Origin: Clusia tigrina
Lineage: Eukaryota; Arthropoda; Insecta; Diptera; Clusiidae
Length of the DNA stretch: 64,000 nt
NCBI GenBank assembly: GCA_920105625.2
Contig: OV050030.1
Span: 317,010,789 to 317,074,788, forward strand
Reading direction: 5' to 3'
Shown here: piece by piece, positions 37,382 through 53,081 of the stretch
How the letters are laid out: every line of letters begins with the position of its first letter
Position numbering within the stretch: position 1 is the stretch's first letter
Position numbers and translations under genes: made by a program
Notes under the pieces: generated by a model
The model's database searches: none
What the model was told of the DNA's origin: nothing
The model's input: only the letters and a program-made list of their open reading frames with translations

Positions 37382-39331
37382 ATGAGCGATATTGAAGAGA
37401 TCAGTGAAGTTTTTGACGCAAAAGTTGATCGGAAAAATTTCAGCACGAGTGACAATTTTGCAAAGAAAATGGCAGCAAACTCCTTATCTAGTTCCTCGCG
37501 AATCGAATTATTATCAAAAGATAATTACGATACGTGGAGTCTGCAGGTCTAGGCGCTGCTAATCAAAAATGATCTTTGGGAGTTCGGCAGCGGCGGCTTT
37601 GTAATGCCAGTAGAGGATGTCGCAAGAAGCGCTTGGGTAAAACAGGATAAGAAAGCCAAAGCGGATCTAATCTTATCAATACAGCCTTCGGAGCTAAAAC
37701 AAATACGTGGATGTGAGACTTCACGTGAAGTTTGGCTTAAGCTTGAGAGTATTTATGCTTCAAAGGGGCCTGCGCGTAAAGCGACATTGTTGAAGCAACT
37801 TATGCTGCAGAAGCTGGATGAAGGTGGCGATGTAAAAGACCACATCGCACGTTTCATGGATGTAGTTGATAAGTTAGAAAGCATGAGCATTGAGGTAAAT
37901 GGCGATTTACTAACCATTATGTTGCTGTATAGCCTTCCATCAAGTTTTGAAAACTTTCGTTGCGCAATCGAATCTCGTGATGAACTACCTACTGCCGAGG
38001 TTTTGAAAGTCAAAATTATAGAAGAGAGCGAGGCACGATTGCAAGCTTCTGGAAGTGTGATAGCAATGGTTGCTGGGGGTCGCACACGTGATCGTAAGTC
38101 TAATTTGGAACATGGGAAAATGGCTACGAAAGACATTAGATGTTTCAAGTGCGGTGCGATTGGACTCAAGGCGAATGCTTGTTCTGCAAAGAAAAACAAT
38201 AATGCAAAAGGTTACAAGCAGTCTCATCATGGTGACGAAACATACGCCGTATGCCATTCTGTAACTACTGGAATGACTGTTTCAACAAACACTAATCGTG
38301 CTTGGATTCTCGATAGTGGTTGCACAGCGCATTTATGTGGAGATGAAAGTATTTTTAATTCAATAACCAAATCTCCAAAAGTTAAGTTAAATCTGGCAAG
38401 CCAAGCCTGTGCTGAGGTTCAAGGCACTGGCGTGGTGGAGCTGACAGTGGCTGGCGATAGTGGTAATCGCTGCATTCAATTTAAAAATACGCTTTTTGTA
38501 CCTGATCCTCGAACTAATCTCATATCGGTAGCAAAAATTACGGACAAAGGTCATACTGTTACATTTTCGAAAGATAGTGCGTATGTTTGCGATGTGAATG
38601 GCAGAAAATCGCTTATAGCCGATCGTAGAGGCGATTTGTTTTATCTACGCGAGAGTAGCGAATGCGCTGCTATCCAATCGAAGTGCTCCGAACTGTTGAA
38701 GTGGCATTGTCGATTGGGTCACTTAAACGCGAAGGATATGATTAGATTAATTAAGATCGGTACTTTGCCTAAAGTTGATATTGATGACCTCAAATTAATC
38801 GCGACATGTGAGGTGTGCTTAAAGGGTAAGATGACCGCATTGCCGTTTACCAATTCCCACAATCCATGCGGTGAGATGTTGAAGATAGTACACTCAGATG
38901 TGGTTGGTCCTTTTCGTACGGAATGTACAGAACGAGCCAGGTATTTTGTTACGTTCATAGACGACAGCTCTAGATGGTGTGAGGTATATTTCTTACGAGA
39001 GAAAAGCGGTGTTTTCGAAGCTTTTAAAATGTATCAGCGATTTGTGGAAAATCAAACTGGACAAAGAATAAAATGCTTGCAGTCAGACAATGGGCGTGAG
39101 TATTCTAATAACGATTTTAATAAATATCTTTCAGATCATGGCATTTTACGGAGACTGTCTATTCCTCGGACTCCAGAACAAAACGGAGTCGCAGAGCGTC
39201 AGAATCGTACGCTATTAGATATGGCAAGGTGTCTTTTGCTCCAATCAGGATTGAGTCAGACGTTTTGGTCATCGGCCGTGTCGACGGCATGTTATATACG
39301 CAATAGATGTCCAACAAGCAGTTTAAAATGA
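37382..39331 (+). pseudogene. copia unit 9: gag-protease-integrase with early TAG
   Basis: TAG at 37550-37552 replaces GAG at codon 57 (SLQVE). The frame is otherwise open, with a downstream in-frame ATG at 37604 giving 575 residues. The same TAG is in units 10 and 11 and nowhere else in the array. Confidence 0.92.
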
Positions 39332-41429
39332 AAAATACCTTACGAAATTTTTATTAAAGAAAAGGGCAAACTCGACTACTTGAAGTCATTTGGTTCCAAA
39401 GTAATGGTTCTCGATAAGGATCCCGGCAAAAATAAGTTTGCACCGAGAGCAACCGAGGGAATATTTGTGGGGTATCCACACGACAAAAAGGGATATCGCA
39501 TATGGATGCTAAGCTCACATAAAATAATATGTGCGCGTGATGTTAAATTCGTCGATGAGATTTGTGGGCAGCAAAGCATTTCAAACAAACTCTCTGAAAC
39601 CCTGCTACCATGTAGTCCCACTACATCAAGCGATAGAAATTTCGTTGAATTCTCTCCTCGTCCACCGAGAAACAACATGATTGCTGACAACAGAACTCCA
39701 GTGGTAGCAGTGAACAGCCAAGAAGATGAAGGTAGAGCTCCTGGTCGGCCAAAGATGTTGCGCACAGGGCGTAGAGGACGACCTCGAAAACTTTTTCGCG
39801 CTCGCACGTTGACTCCAGAAGAAAAACCTCCAGAGGAGCCTAAAGTTGAATCAGATGAGCTGGAGGACGATGTTTTTGCTAGCGTAGCCGAAATTAGTAT
39901 ACGAAGTGCAATGAACGGGCCTGCGTGCGAAGAATGGAAGGATGCCATCGAGTCAGAAGTGGTGAGTCTTATTGAAAATGATACATGATGTGGATTAGAT
40001 GGCAATATTGAACGCCGAAAGGCACGACTAGTAGCAAAAGGCTATAGCCAAAAACATGGTGTAGATTATCACCAAACATTCGCACCAGTGGCCAGACTGG
40101 AAACTTTGCGACTAATGCTTGCTTTATCCGTACAGTTTGGACTCGCGATCTGGCAATTTGACGTTGTGACTGCTTACTTTAATGGTACATTAGAAGAAAA
40201 GATATTTATGAAAGTACCAGACATGCTGAGTGAGATGCTGGAGCGTATTGTTTTAAAACAAGGTAGAAGCACTGATATGGGTATACGAGCGAATAAAATG
40301 TTAAACGATTTTCGTGATGGTGGTAATGTTTGTGCACTTAAAAAGGCTCTGTACGGGCTCAAACAAGCAGGTCGTCAATGGTATAAGAAGTTGAAAGCCA
40401 AACTTGTAAGTATTGGGTTTAAGCCAATTATGAATGAGCTATGCTTATTTTATTGTCACGTAAATAACGAACTCACATTACTGTTGGTGTACGTCGACGA
40501 TATTCTTATTGCATCACAATATAGAAAAGCTGTAAGAAAATTTAAAGATCAACTTTTGAAGGACTTTGCAATCAAGGATCTCGGTTTGGCAAATTTCTGC
40601 CTTGGTTTGGAAATAATCCAAAATAACGCCGTTATAAAATTAAAGCAATCAGGATATATAAAAGAATTGCTCAGAAGTTATGGCATGTCTGATTGCAATG
40701 CCGTGGCCACGCCTGCAGACATAAACACTCAATTTGATAATGCATTAAGCAAACCATGCGAAGGATGTCCCTACCGAGAGCTAATTGGTGCTTTGATGTA
40801 TCTATCAGTGGCAACGAGACTTGATATTGCGAATTTCATATCAAGATTTGCGCAGTTTTTGAATAACCCTCTTGATTGCCATTGGCAGGCTGCTAAAAGA
40901 GTTTTGCGGTATTTGGCTGGTTCGGTAAATAAAGGCTTAGAATAATAAAAGGACGAATAATCCACTGCTTGCTTACACCGATGCTGATTGGGGTGGATGC
41001 GTTGTGGACCGTCGCTCTTATACAGGCTACGTGTTTATTCTCAGTGGAGCTGCTATAACCTGGAAATCGCAGAAGCAACGTACCGTAGCACTTTCTTCTA
41101 CCGAAGCCGAGTACGTCAGTTTAGCTGAAGCAGCGAAAGAGGCAATTTATTTGCGAAGTTTCTTAAATGAGCTTGACTTAAGTGATCTCGCTAGAATTAC
41201 AATTTTTGTGGACAATCGAGGAGCACAGTGTTTGGCGAGTGATTCTGTATTTCATGCTCGCACGAAACATATAGATATGAGACATCATTTTGTTCGAGAG
41301 TCGGTTGCCGCTAAGATGTTTGTATTGAAACATGTACCAACACAGTAAATGATTGCCGATATAATGACTAAATCACTGCCGAGAGCAACTCATGAGAGAT
41401 GTCTAACAGGACTTGGTTTCTGCACTTAA
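39332..41429 (+). pseudogene. copia unit 9: integrase C-terminus, RT and RNase H, broken
   Basis: SDRNFVEF as in unit 8, but the four-A form at site one and the extra A at site two near 40945. The exchange between the two frameshift classes therefore falls within or next to this unit. RT is open 40088-40945, YVDD is intact and RNase H is open 41004-41348. Confidence 0.92.
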
Positions 41430-41453
41430 GACAACCTGCATATTGAGAGGGAG

Positions 41454-41757
<304 letters not shown>

Positions 41758-41811
41758 GGTTATGGGCCCAGATGCGCCAAATTTAATAATTGAATAGTTT
41801 TTAAATTTGTA

Positions 41812-43761
41812 ATGAGCGATATTGAAGAGATCAGTGAAGTTTTTGACGCAAAAGTTGATCGGAAAAATTTCAGCACGAGTGACAATTTTGCAAAGAAAAT
41901 GGCAGCAAACTCCTTATCTAGTTCCTCGCGAATCGAATTATTATCAAAAGATAATTACGATACGTGGAGTCTGCAGGTCTAGGCGCTGCTAATCAAAAAT
42001 GATCTTTGGGAGTTCGGCAGCGGCGGCTTTGTAATGCCAGTAGAGGATGTCGCAAGAAGCGCTTGGGTAAAACAGGATAAGAAAGCCAAAGCGGATCTAA
42101 TCTTATCAATACAGCCTTCGGAGCTAAAACAAATACGTGGATGTGAGACTTCACGTGAAGTTTGGCTTAAGCTTGAGAGTATTTATGCTTCAAAGGGGCC
42201 TGCGCGTAAAGCGACATTGTTGAAGCAACTTATGCTGCAGAAGCTGGATGAAGGTGGCGATGTAAAAGACCACATCGCACGTTTCATGGATGTAGTTGAT
42301 AAGTTAGAAAGCATGAGCATTGAGGTAAATGGCGATTTACTAACCATTATGTTGCTGTATAGCCTTCCATCAAGTTTTGAAAACTTTCGTTGCGCAATCG
42401 AATCTCGTGATGAACTACCTACTGCCGAGGTTTTGAAAGTCAAAATTATAGAAGAGAGCGAGGCACGATTGCAAGCTTCTGGAAGTGTGATAGCAATGGT
42501 TGCTGGGGGTCGCACACGTGATCGTAAGTCTAATTTGGAACATGGGAAAATGGCTACGAAAGACATTAGATGTTTCAAGTGCGGTGCGATTGGACTCAAG
42601 GCGAATGCTTGTTCTGCAAAGAAAAACAATAATGCAAAAGGTTACAAGCAGTCTCATCATGGTGACGAAACATACGCCGTATGCCATTCTGTAACTACTG
42701 GAATGACTGTTTCAACAAACACTAATCGTGCTTGGATTCTCGATAGTGGTTGCACAGCGCATTTATGTGGAGATGAAAGTATTTTTAATTCAATAACCAA
42801 ATCTCCAAAAGTTAAGTTAAATCTGGCAAGCCAAGCCTGTGCTGAGGTTCAAGGCACTGGCGTGGTGGAGCTGACAGTGGCTGGCGATAGTGGTAATCGC
42901 TGCATTCAATTTAAAAATACGCTTTTTGTACCTGATCCTCGAACTAATCTCATATCGGTAGCAAAAATTACGGACAAAGGTCATACTGTTACATTTTCGA
43001 AAGATAGTGCGTATGTTTGCGATGTGAATGGCAGAAAATCGCTTATAGCCGATCGTAGAGGCGATTTGTTTTATCTACGCGAGAGTAGCGAATGCGCTGC
43101 TATCCAATCGAAGTGCTCCGAACTGTTGAAGTGGCATTGTCGATTGGGTCACTTAAACGCGAAGGATATGATTAGATTAATTAAGATCGGTACTTTGCCT
43201 AAAGTTGATATTGATGACCTCAAATTAATCGCGACATGTGAGGTGTGCTTAAAGGGTAAGATGACCGCATTGCCGTTTACCAATTCCCACAATCCATGCG
43301 GTGAGATGTTGAAGATAGTACACTCAGATGTGGTTGGTCCTTTTCGTACGGAATGTACAGAACGAGCCAGGTATTTTGTTACGTTCATAGACGACAGCTC
43401 TAGATGGTGTGAGGTATATTTCTTACGAGAGAAAAGCGGTGTTTTCGAAGCTTTTAAAATGTATCAGCGATTTGTGGAAAATCAAACTGGACAAAGAATA
43501 AAATGCTTGCAGTCAGACAATGGGCGTGAGTATTCTAATAACGATTTTAATAAATATCTTTCAGATCATGGCATTTTACGGAGACTGTCTATTCCTCGGA
43601 CTCCAGAACAAAACGGAGTCGCAGAGCGTCAGAATCGTACGCTATTAGATATGGCAAGGTGTCTTTTGCTCCAATCAGGATTGAGTCAGACGTTTTGGTC
43701 ATCGGCCGTGTCGACGGCATGTTATATACGCAATAGATGTCCAACAAGCAGTTTAAAATGA
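41812..43761 (+). pseudogene. copia unit 10: gag-protease-integrase with early TAG
   Basis: TAG at 41980-41982, then open from 42034 (575 residues). Translation identical to units 9 and 11 by eye. Confidence 0.92.
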
Positions 43762-45859
43762 AAAATACCTTACGAAATTTTTATTAAAGAAAAGGGCAAA
43801 CTCGACTACTTGAAGTCATTTGGTTCCAAAGTAATGGTTCTCGATAAGGATCCCGGCAAAAATAAGTTTGCACCGAGAGCAACCGAGGGAATATTTGTGG
43901 GGTATCCACACGACAAAAAGGGATATCGCATATGGATGCTAAGCTCACATAAAATAATATGTGCGCGTGATGTTAAATTCGTCGATGAGATTTGTGGGCA
44001 GCAAAGCATTTCAAACAAACTCTCTGAAACCCTGCTACCATGTAGTCCCACTACATCAAGCGATAGAAGTTTCGTTGAATTCTCTCCTCGTCCACCGAGA
44101 AACAACATGATTGCTGACAACAGAACTCCAGTGGTAGCAGTGAACAGCCAAGAAGATGAAGGTAGAGCTCCTGGTCGGCCAAAGATGTTGCGCACAGGGC
44201 GTAGAGGACGACCTCGAAAACTTTTTCGCGCTCGCACGTTGACTCCAGAAGAAAAACCTCCAGAGGAGCCTAAAGTTGAATCAGATGAGCTGGAGGACGA
44301 TGTTTTTGCTAGCGTAGCCGAAATTAGTATACGAAGTGCAATGAACGGGCCTGCGTGCGAAGAATGGAAGGATGCCATCGAGTCAGAAGTGGTGAGTCTT
44401 ATTGAAAATGATACATGATGTGGATTAGATGGCAATATTGAACGCCGAAAGGCACGACTAGTAGCAAAAGGCTATAGCCAAAAACATGGTGTAGATTATC
44501 ACCAAACATTCGCACCAGTGGCCAGACTGGAAACTTTGCGACTAATGCTTGCTTTATCCGTACAGTTTGGACTCGCGATCTGGCAATTTGACGTTGTGAC
44601 TGCTTACTTTAATGGTACATTAGAAGAAAAGATATTTATGAAAGTACCAGACATGCTGAGTGAGATGCTGGAGCGTATTGTTTTAAAACAAGGTAGAAGC
44701 ACTGATATGGGTATACGAGCGAATAAAATGTTAAACGATTTTCGTGATGGTGGTAATGTTTGTGCACTTAAAAAGGCTCTGTACGGGCTCAAACAAGCAG
44801 GTCGTCAATGGTATAAGAAGTTGAAAGCCAAACTTGTAAGTATTGGGTTTAAGCCAATTATGAATGAGCTATGCTTATTTTATTGTCACGTAAATAACGA
44901 ACTCACATTACTGTTGGTGTACGTCGACGATATTCTTATTGCATCACAATATAGAAAAGCTGTAAGAAAATTTAAAGATCAACTTTTGAAGGACTTTGCA
45001 ATCAAGGATCTCGGTTTGGCAAATTTCTGCCTTGGTTTGGAAATAATCCAAAATAACGCCGTTATAAAATTAAAGCAATCAGGATATATAAAAGAATTGC
45101 TCAGAAGTTATGGCATGTCTGATTGCAATGCCGTGGCCACGCCTGCAGACATAAACACTCAATTTGATAATGCATTAAGCAAACCATGCGAAGGATGTCC
45201 CTACCGAGAGCTAATTGGTGCTTTGATGTATCTATCAGTGGCAACGAGACTTGATATTGCGAATTTCATATCAAGATTTGCGCAGTTTTTGAATAACCCT
45301 CTTGATTGCCATTGGCAGGCTGCTAAAAGAGTTTTGCGGTATTTGGCTGGTTCGGTAAATAAAGGCTTAGAATAATAAAAGGACGAATAATCCACTGCTT
45401 GCTTACACCGATGCTGATTGGGGTGGATGCGTTGTGGACCGTCGCTCTTATACAGGCTACGTGTTTATTCTCAGTGGAGCTGCTATAACCTGGAAATCGC
45501 AGAAGCAACGTACCGTAGCACTTTCTTCTACCGAAGCCGAGTACGTCAGTTTAGCTGAAGCAGCGAAAGAGGCAATTTATTTGCGAAGTTTCTTAAATGA
45601 GCTTGACTTAAGTGATCTCGCTAGAATTACAATTTTTGTGGACAATCGAGGAGCACAGTGTTTGGCGAGTGATTCTGTATTTCATGCTCGCACGAAACAT
45701 ATAGATATGAGACATCATTTTGTTCGAGAGTCGGTTGCCGCTAAGATGTTTGTATTGAAACATGTACCAACACAGTAAATGATTGCCGATATAATGACTA
45801 AATCACTGCCGAGAGCAACTCATGAGAGATGTCTAACAGGACTTGGTTTCTGCACTTAA
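43762..45859 (+). pseudogene. copia unit 10: integrase C-terminus, RT and RNase H, broken
   Basis: SDRSFVEF (unlike unit 9). It has the second-site frameshift form, with RT open 44518-45375 and RNase H 45434-45778 with a full-type tail. Confidence 0.92.
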
Positions 45860-45883
45860 GACAACCTGCATATTGAGAGGGAG

Positions 45884-46183
<300 letters not shown>

Positions 46184-46237
46184 GGTTATGGGCCCAGATG
46201 CGCCAAATTTAATAATTGAATAGTTTTTAAATTTGTA

Positions 46238-48187
46238 ATGAGCGATATTGAAGAGATCAGTGAAGTTTTTGACGCAAAAGTTGATCGGAAAAATTTCAGC
46301 ACGAGTGACAATTTTGCAAAGAAAATGGCAGCAAACTCCTTATCTAGTTCCTCGCGAATCGAATTATTATCAAAAGATAATTACGATACGTGGAGTCTGC
46401 AGGTCTAGGCGCTGCTAATCAAAAATGATCTTTGGGAGTTCGGCAGCGGCGGCTTTGTAATGCCAGTAGAGGATGTCGCAAGAAGCGCTTGGGTAAAACA
46501 GGATAAGAAAGCCAAAGCGGATCTAATCTTATCAATACAGCCTTCGGAGCTAAAACAAATACGTGGATGTGAGACTTCACGTGAAGTTTGGCTTAAGCTT
46601 GAGAGTATTTATGCTTCAAAGGGGCCTGCGCGTAAAGCGACATTGTTGAAGCAACTTATGCTGCAGAAGCTGGATGAAGGTGGCGATGTAAAAGACCACA
46701 TCGCACGTTTCATGGATGTAGTTGATAAGTTAGAAAGCATGAGCATTGAGGTAAATGGCGATTTACTAACCATTATGTTGCTGTATAGCCTTCCATCAAG
46801 TTTTGAAAACTTTCGTTGCGCAATCGAATCTCGTGATGAACTACCTACTGCCGAGGTTTTGAAAGTCAAAATTATAGAAGAGAGCGAGGCACGATTGCAA
46901 GCTTCTGGAAGTGTGATAGCAATGGTTGCTGGGGGTCGCACACGTGATCGTAAGTCTAATTTGGAACATGGGAAAATGGCTACGAAAGACATTAGATGTT
47001 TCAAGTGCGGTGCGATTGGACTCAAGGCGAATGCTTGTTCTGCAAAGAAAAACAATAATGCAAAAGGTTACAAGCAGTCTCATCATGGTGACGAAACATA
47101 CGCCGTATGCCATTCTGTAACTACTGGAATGACTGTTTCAACAAACACTAATCGTGCTTGGATTCTCGATAGTGGTTGCACAGCGCATTTATGTGGAGAT
47201 GAAAGTATTTTTAATTCAATAACCAAATCTCCAAAAGTTAAGTTAAATCTGGCAAGCCAAGCCTGTGCTGAGGTTCAAGGCACTGGCGTGGTGGAGCTGA
47301 CAGTGGCTGGCGATAGTGGTAATCGCTGCATTCAATTTAAAAATACGCTTTTTGTACCTGATCCTCGAACTAATCTCATATCGGTAGCAAAAATTACGGA
47401 CAAAGGTCATACTGTTACATTTTCGAAAGATAGTGCGTATGTTTGCGATGTGAATGGCAGAAAATCGCTTATAGCCGATCGTAGAGGCGATTTGTTTTAT
47501 CTACGCGAGAGTAGCGAATGCGCTGCTATCCAATCGAAGTGCTCCGAACTGTTGAAGTGGCATTGTCGATTGGGTCACTTAAACGCGAAGGATATGATTA
47601 GATTAATTAAGATCGGTACTTTGCCTAAAGTTGATATTGATGACCTCAAATTAATCGCGACATGTGAGGTGTGCTTAAAGGGTAAGATGACCGCATTGCC
47701 GTTTACCAATTCCCACAATCCATGCGGTGAGATGTTGAAGATAGTACACTCAGATGTGGTTGGTCCTTTTCGTACGGAATGTACAGAACGAGCCAGGTAT
47801 TTTGTTACGTTCATAGACGACAGCTCTAGATGGTGTGAGGTATATTTCTTACGAGAGAAAAGCGGTGTTTTCGAAGCTTTTAAAATGTATCAGCGATTTG
47901 TGGAAAATCAAACTGGACAAAGAATAAAATGCTTGCAGTCAGACAATGGGCGTGAGTATTCTAATAACGATTTTAATAAATATCTTTCAGATCATGGCAT
48001 TTTACGGAGACTGTCTATTCCTCGGACTCCAGAACAAAACGGAGTCGCAGAGCGTCAGAATCGTACGCTATTAGATATGGCAAGGTGTCTTTTGCTCCAA
48101 TCAGGATTGAGTCAGACGTTTTGGTCATCGGCCGTGTCGACGGCATGTTATATACGCAATAGATGTCCAACAAGCAGTTTAAAATGA
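46238..48187 (+). pseudogene. copia unit 11: gag-protease-integrase with early TAG
   Basis: TAG at 46406-46408, then open from 46460 to the shared TGA at 48185-48187. Confidence 0.92.
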
Positions 48188-50277
48188 AAAATACCTTACG
48201 AAATTTTTATTAAAGAAAAGGGCAAACTCGACTACTTGAAGTCATTTGGTTCCAAAGTAATGGTTCTCGATAAGGATCCCGGCAAAAATAAGTTTGCACC
48301 GAGAGCAACCGAGGGAATATTTGTGGGGTATCCACACGACAAAAAGGGATATCGCATATGGATGCTAAGCTCACATAAAATAATATGTGCGCGTGATGTT
48401 AAATTCGTCGATGAGATTTGTGGGCAGCAAAGCATTTCAAACAAACTCTCTGAAACCCTGCTACCATGTAGTCCCACTACATCAAGCGATAGAAGTTTCG
48501 TTGAATTCTCTCCTCGTCCACCGAGAAACAACATGATTGCTGACAACAGAACTCCAGTGGTAGCAGTGAACAGCCAAGAAGATGAAGGTAGAGCTCCTGG
48601 TCGGCCAAAGATGTTGCGCACAGGGCGTAGAGGACGACCTCGAAAACTTTTTCGCGCTCGCACGTTGACTCCAGAAGAAAAACCTCCAGAGGAGCCTAAA
48701 GTTGAATCAGATGAGCTGGAGGACGATGTTTTTGCTAGCGTAGCCGAAATTAGTATACGAAGTGCAATGAACGGGCCTGCGTGCGAAGAATGGAAGGATG
48801 CCATCGAGTCAGAAGTGGTGAGTCTTATTGAAAATGATACATGATGTGGATTAGATGGCAATATTGAACGCCGAAAGGCACGACTAGTAGCAAAAGGCTA
48901 TAGCCAAAAACATGGTGTAGATTATCACCAAACATTCGCACCAGTGGCCAGACTGGAAACTTTGCGACTAATGCTTGCTTTATCCGTACAGTTTGGACTC
49001 GCGATCTGGCAATTTGACGTTGTGACTGCTTACTTTAATGGTACATTAGAAGAAAAGATATTTATGAAAGTACCAGACATGCTGAGTGAGATGCTGGAGC
49101 GTATTGTTTTAAAACAAGGTAGAAGCACTGATATGGGTATACGAGCGAATAAAATGTTAAACGATTTTCGTGATGGTGGTAATGTTTGTGCACTTAAAAA
49201 GGCTCTGTACGGGCTCAAACAAGCAGGTCGTCAATGGTATAAGAAGTTGAAAGCCAAACTTGTAAGTATTGGGTTTAAGCCAATTATGAATGAGCTATGC
49301 TTATTTTATTGTCACGTAAATAACGAACTCACATTACTGTTGGTGTACGTCGACGATATTCTTATTGCATCACAATATAGAAAAGCTGTAAGAAAATTTA
49401 AAGATCAACTTTTGAAGGACTTTGCAATCAAGGATCTCGGTTTGGCAAATTTCTGCCTTGGTTTGGAAATAATCCAAAATAACGCCGTTATAAAATTAAA
49501 GCAATCAGGATATATAAAAGAATTGCTCAGAAGTTATGGCATGTCTGATTGCAATGCCGTGGCCACGCCTGCAGACATAAACACTCAATTTGATAATGCA
49601 TTAAGCAAACCATGCGAAGGATGTCCCTACCGAGAGCTAATTGGTGCTTTGATGTATCTATCAGTGGCAACGAGACTTGATATTGCGAATTTCATATCAA
49701 GATTTGCGCAGTTTTTGAATAACCCTCTTGATTGCCATTGGCAGGCTGCTAAAAGAGTTTTGCGGTATTTGGCTGGTTCGGTAAATAAAGGCTTAGAATA
49801 ATAAAAGGACGAATAATCCACTGCTTGCTTACACCGATGCTGATTGGGGTGGATGCGTTGTGGACCGTCGCTCTTATACAGGCTACGTGTTGATTCTCAG
49901 TGGAGCTGCTATAACCTGGAAATCGCAGAAGCAACGTACCGTAGCACTTTCTTCTACCGAAGCCGAGTACGTCAGTTTAGCTGAAGCAGCGAAAGAGGCA
50001 ATTTATTTGCGAAGTTTCTTAAATGAGCTTGACTTAAGTGATCTCGCTAGAATTACAATTTTTGTGGACAATCGAGGAGCACAGTGTTTGGCGAGTGATT
50101 CTGTATTTCATGCTCGCACGAAACATATAGATATGAGACATCATTTTGTTCGAGAGTCGGATGCCGCTAAGATTGAAACATGTACCAACACAGTAAATGA
50201 TTGCCGATATAATGACTAAATCACTGCCGAGAGCAACTCATGAGAGATGTCTAACAGGACTTGGTTTCTGCACTTAA
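48188..50277 (+). pseudogene. copia unit 11: integrase C-terminus, RT and RNase H, broken
   Basis: Second-site frameshift form, with RT open 48944-49801. RNase H (49860-50219) has Leu for Phe in GYVFILS and the 8-bp loss near 50171, with the linked GTT to GAT change. Otherwise only units 0 and 1, at the opposite end of the array, carry this pair. Confidence 0.92.
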
Positions 50278-50301
50278 GACAACCTGCATATTGAGAGGGA
50301 G

Positions 50302-50568
<267 letters not shown>

Positions 50569-50622
50569 GGTTATGGGCCCAGATGCGCCAAATTTAATAA
50601 TTGAATAGTTTTTAAATTTGTA

Positions 50623-51776
<1,154 letters not shown>

Positions 51777-51804
<28 letters not shown>

Positions 51805-51959
51805 AGGTTTCTGTTATTGATTGGATACCCCAATGTGCTACCCTGCTGTTGAGTGCCTCCTTCGACATTGTCAGCTTAATAGCCTTACAATCTGTAAAGA
51901 TACAAGGGTAGCACCTTGGGGTATCCAATCAAAAACAGAAACCTGCTTACAGCCAAGTT
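51777..51959. repeat. Inverted repeat, MITE- or foldback-like
   Basis: Positions 51805-51844 and 51905-51944 are inverted copies of about 40 bp with about two mismatches, around a spacer of about 60 bp. Short outer arms (51777-51785 and 51951-51959, AACTTGGCT against AGCCAAGTT) extend the dyad with a gap. The outer left arm is inside the Jockey fragment. I see no clear target-site duplication. Confidence 0.75.
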
Positions 51960-52049
51960 CAAAATTTGGCGGAATTTGGATTAGTAATTTCGGAGATTAG
52001 CGGTATCCAACATATACACAATCGTTTTATATCGTTTTTATATCGTTTT

Positions 52050-52054
<5 letters not shown>

Positions 52055-52119
<65 letters not shown>

Positions 52120-52138
52120 ATATATATATATATATATA
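52055..52138. repeat. (TA)n microsatellite, 84 bp
   Basis: One CTA interruption near 52119. It is preceded by three near-copies of a TATATCGTTTT motif at 52022-52052. Confidence 0.95.
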
Positions 52139-52140
52139 CA

Positions 52141-52419
52141 TTTATATGCATATTCATATGCTGTCAGCCGTCAGGTACACAGGGAACTAACATGTAACAC
52201 ATTGTGTACATGCAGGAACCGTGGATACTGATGGGCGGAGAGAAAACAACTCTCATAAATATAATATTATTGTTTTTCCTCAGACATAAAATAGGTTGGG
52301 TTGTGCCAGTGACCCTTCCGTAAAACAAACAACGGAAACAAGCCGCGGAAATAATAACAACCACACGACAACGACCATCAGCTTTAAATCAATGACAATT
52401 TGAATTTCGGGAGGCATCA
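52141..52419. other. Unassigned spacer
   Basis: No open frame with recognisable protein similarity, no repeat boundary and no RNA gene that I can support. It may hold the eroded 5' part of the gypsy fragment that follows. Confidence 0.4.
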
Positions 52420-52604
52420 TTTGGACTTTGCAATTTGCCTTCAGCATTTCAACGATTCATCAATACTATTTTTAAAGATTTGATAAGAAATGGTGTCGTA
52501 CTTGTTTATATAGACGATTTAATAATACCCGCAAATAACGAAGAAGGTGGTGTCGACACGCTCAAAGGAGTGTTACAAGTTAGTGAGGATCATGGTTGGA
52601 CGTA
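52420..52604 (+). pseudogene. Gypsy element A (+): RT fragment
   Basis: Reads FGLCNLPSAFQRFIN followed by YIDD at 52507-52518, the RT palm region of Ty3/gypsy elements, and then LIIPANNEEGG. It ends at double TAG codons near 52603. The RT fingers are absent upstream and the RT connection is missing downstream. Confidence 0.85.
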
Positions 52605-52672
52605 GTAGAAGATGAATCTATCCGCCCGTCCGAAACGAAACCAAAGGCAAGACAAGACAAAGACAAGATTTA

Positions 52673-53042
52673 TTAGAAGTCATCGAAGCTTTAAAAAAGT
52701 GGAGATGTTTCTTTCTAGAAAAAAATTCTAATAACAGACTGCAATGTATTTGTAGGTACAATAAAGAAAAAAGATGTTTCACATAGAGTCAGTCGCTGGA
52801 TAATGTTCCTTCAAGACTTCAATTTTGATGTCGAACATAGATCTGGTTCAAAAATGCGACACGTTGACGCATTAAGCAAAGTTCACACTTTATTACTAGA
52901 AATACCACTGAAAGAAGAAATTAAAGTAGCCAAAGGCAGAGATCCATTTATTAACATGACTAAATTATTACTCAAAATAGAAGACACATGCGCTGAATTT
53001 TATGTCGCGTACGGTATTCTGCATAGAGATGTCAAAAAATAA
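52673..53042 (+). pseudogene. Gypsy element A (+): RNase H C-terminal remnant
   Basis: LEVIEALKKWR, then with frame changes KKDVSHRVSRW, FLQDFNFDVEHRSGSKM and HVDALSK. This is the end of the gypsy RNase H domain and the linker to integrase. The last part is open 52803-53042 and stops at TAA. Confidence 0.85.
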
Positions 53043-53081
53043 CTGATACTAATATCGCAATCATTAGAAACAGAAATAATA

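Noticed and set aside
52141..52419. Possible SINE or small RNA gene
   Set aside because: No A/B box pair, tail or target-site duplication that I could support.
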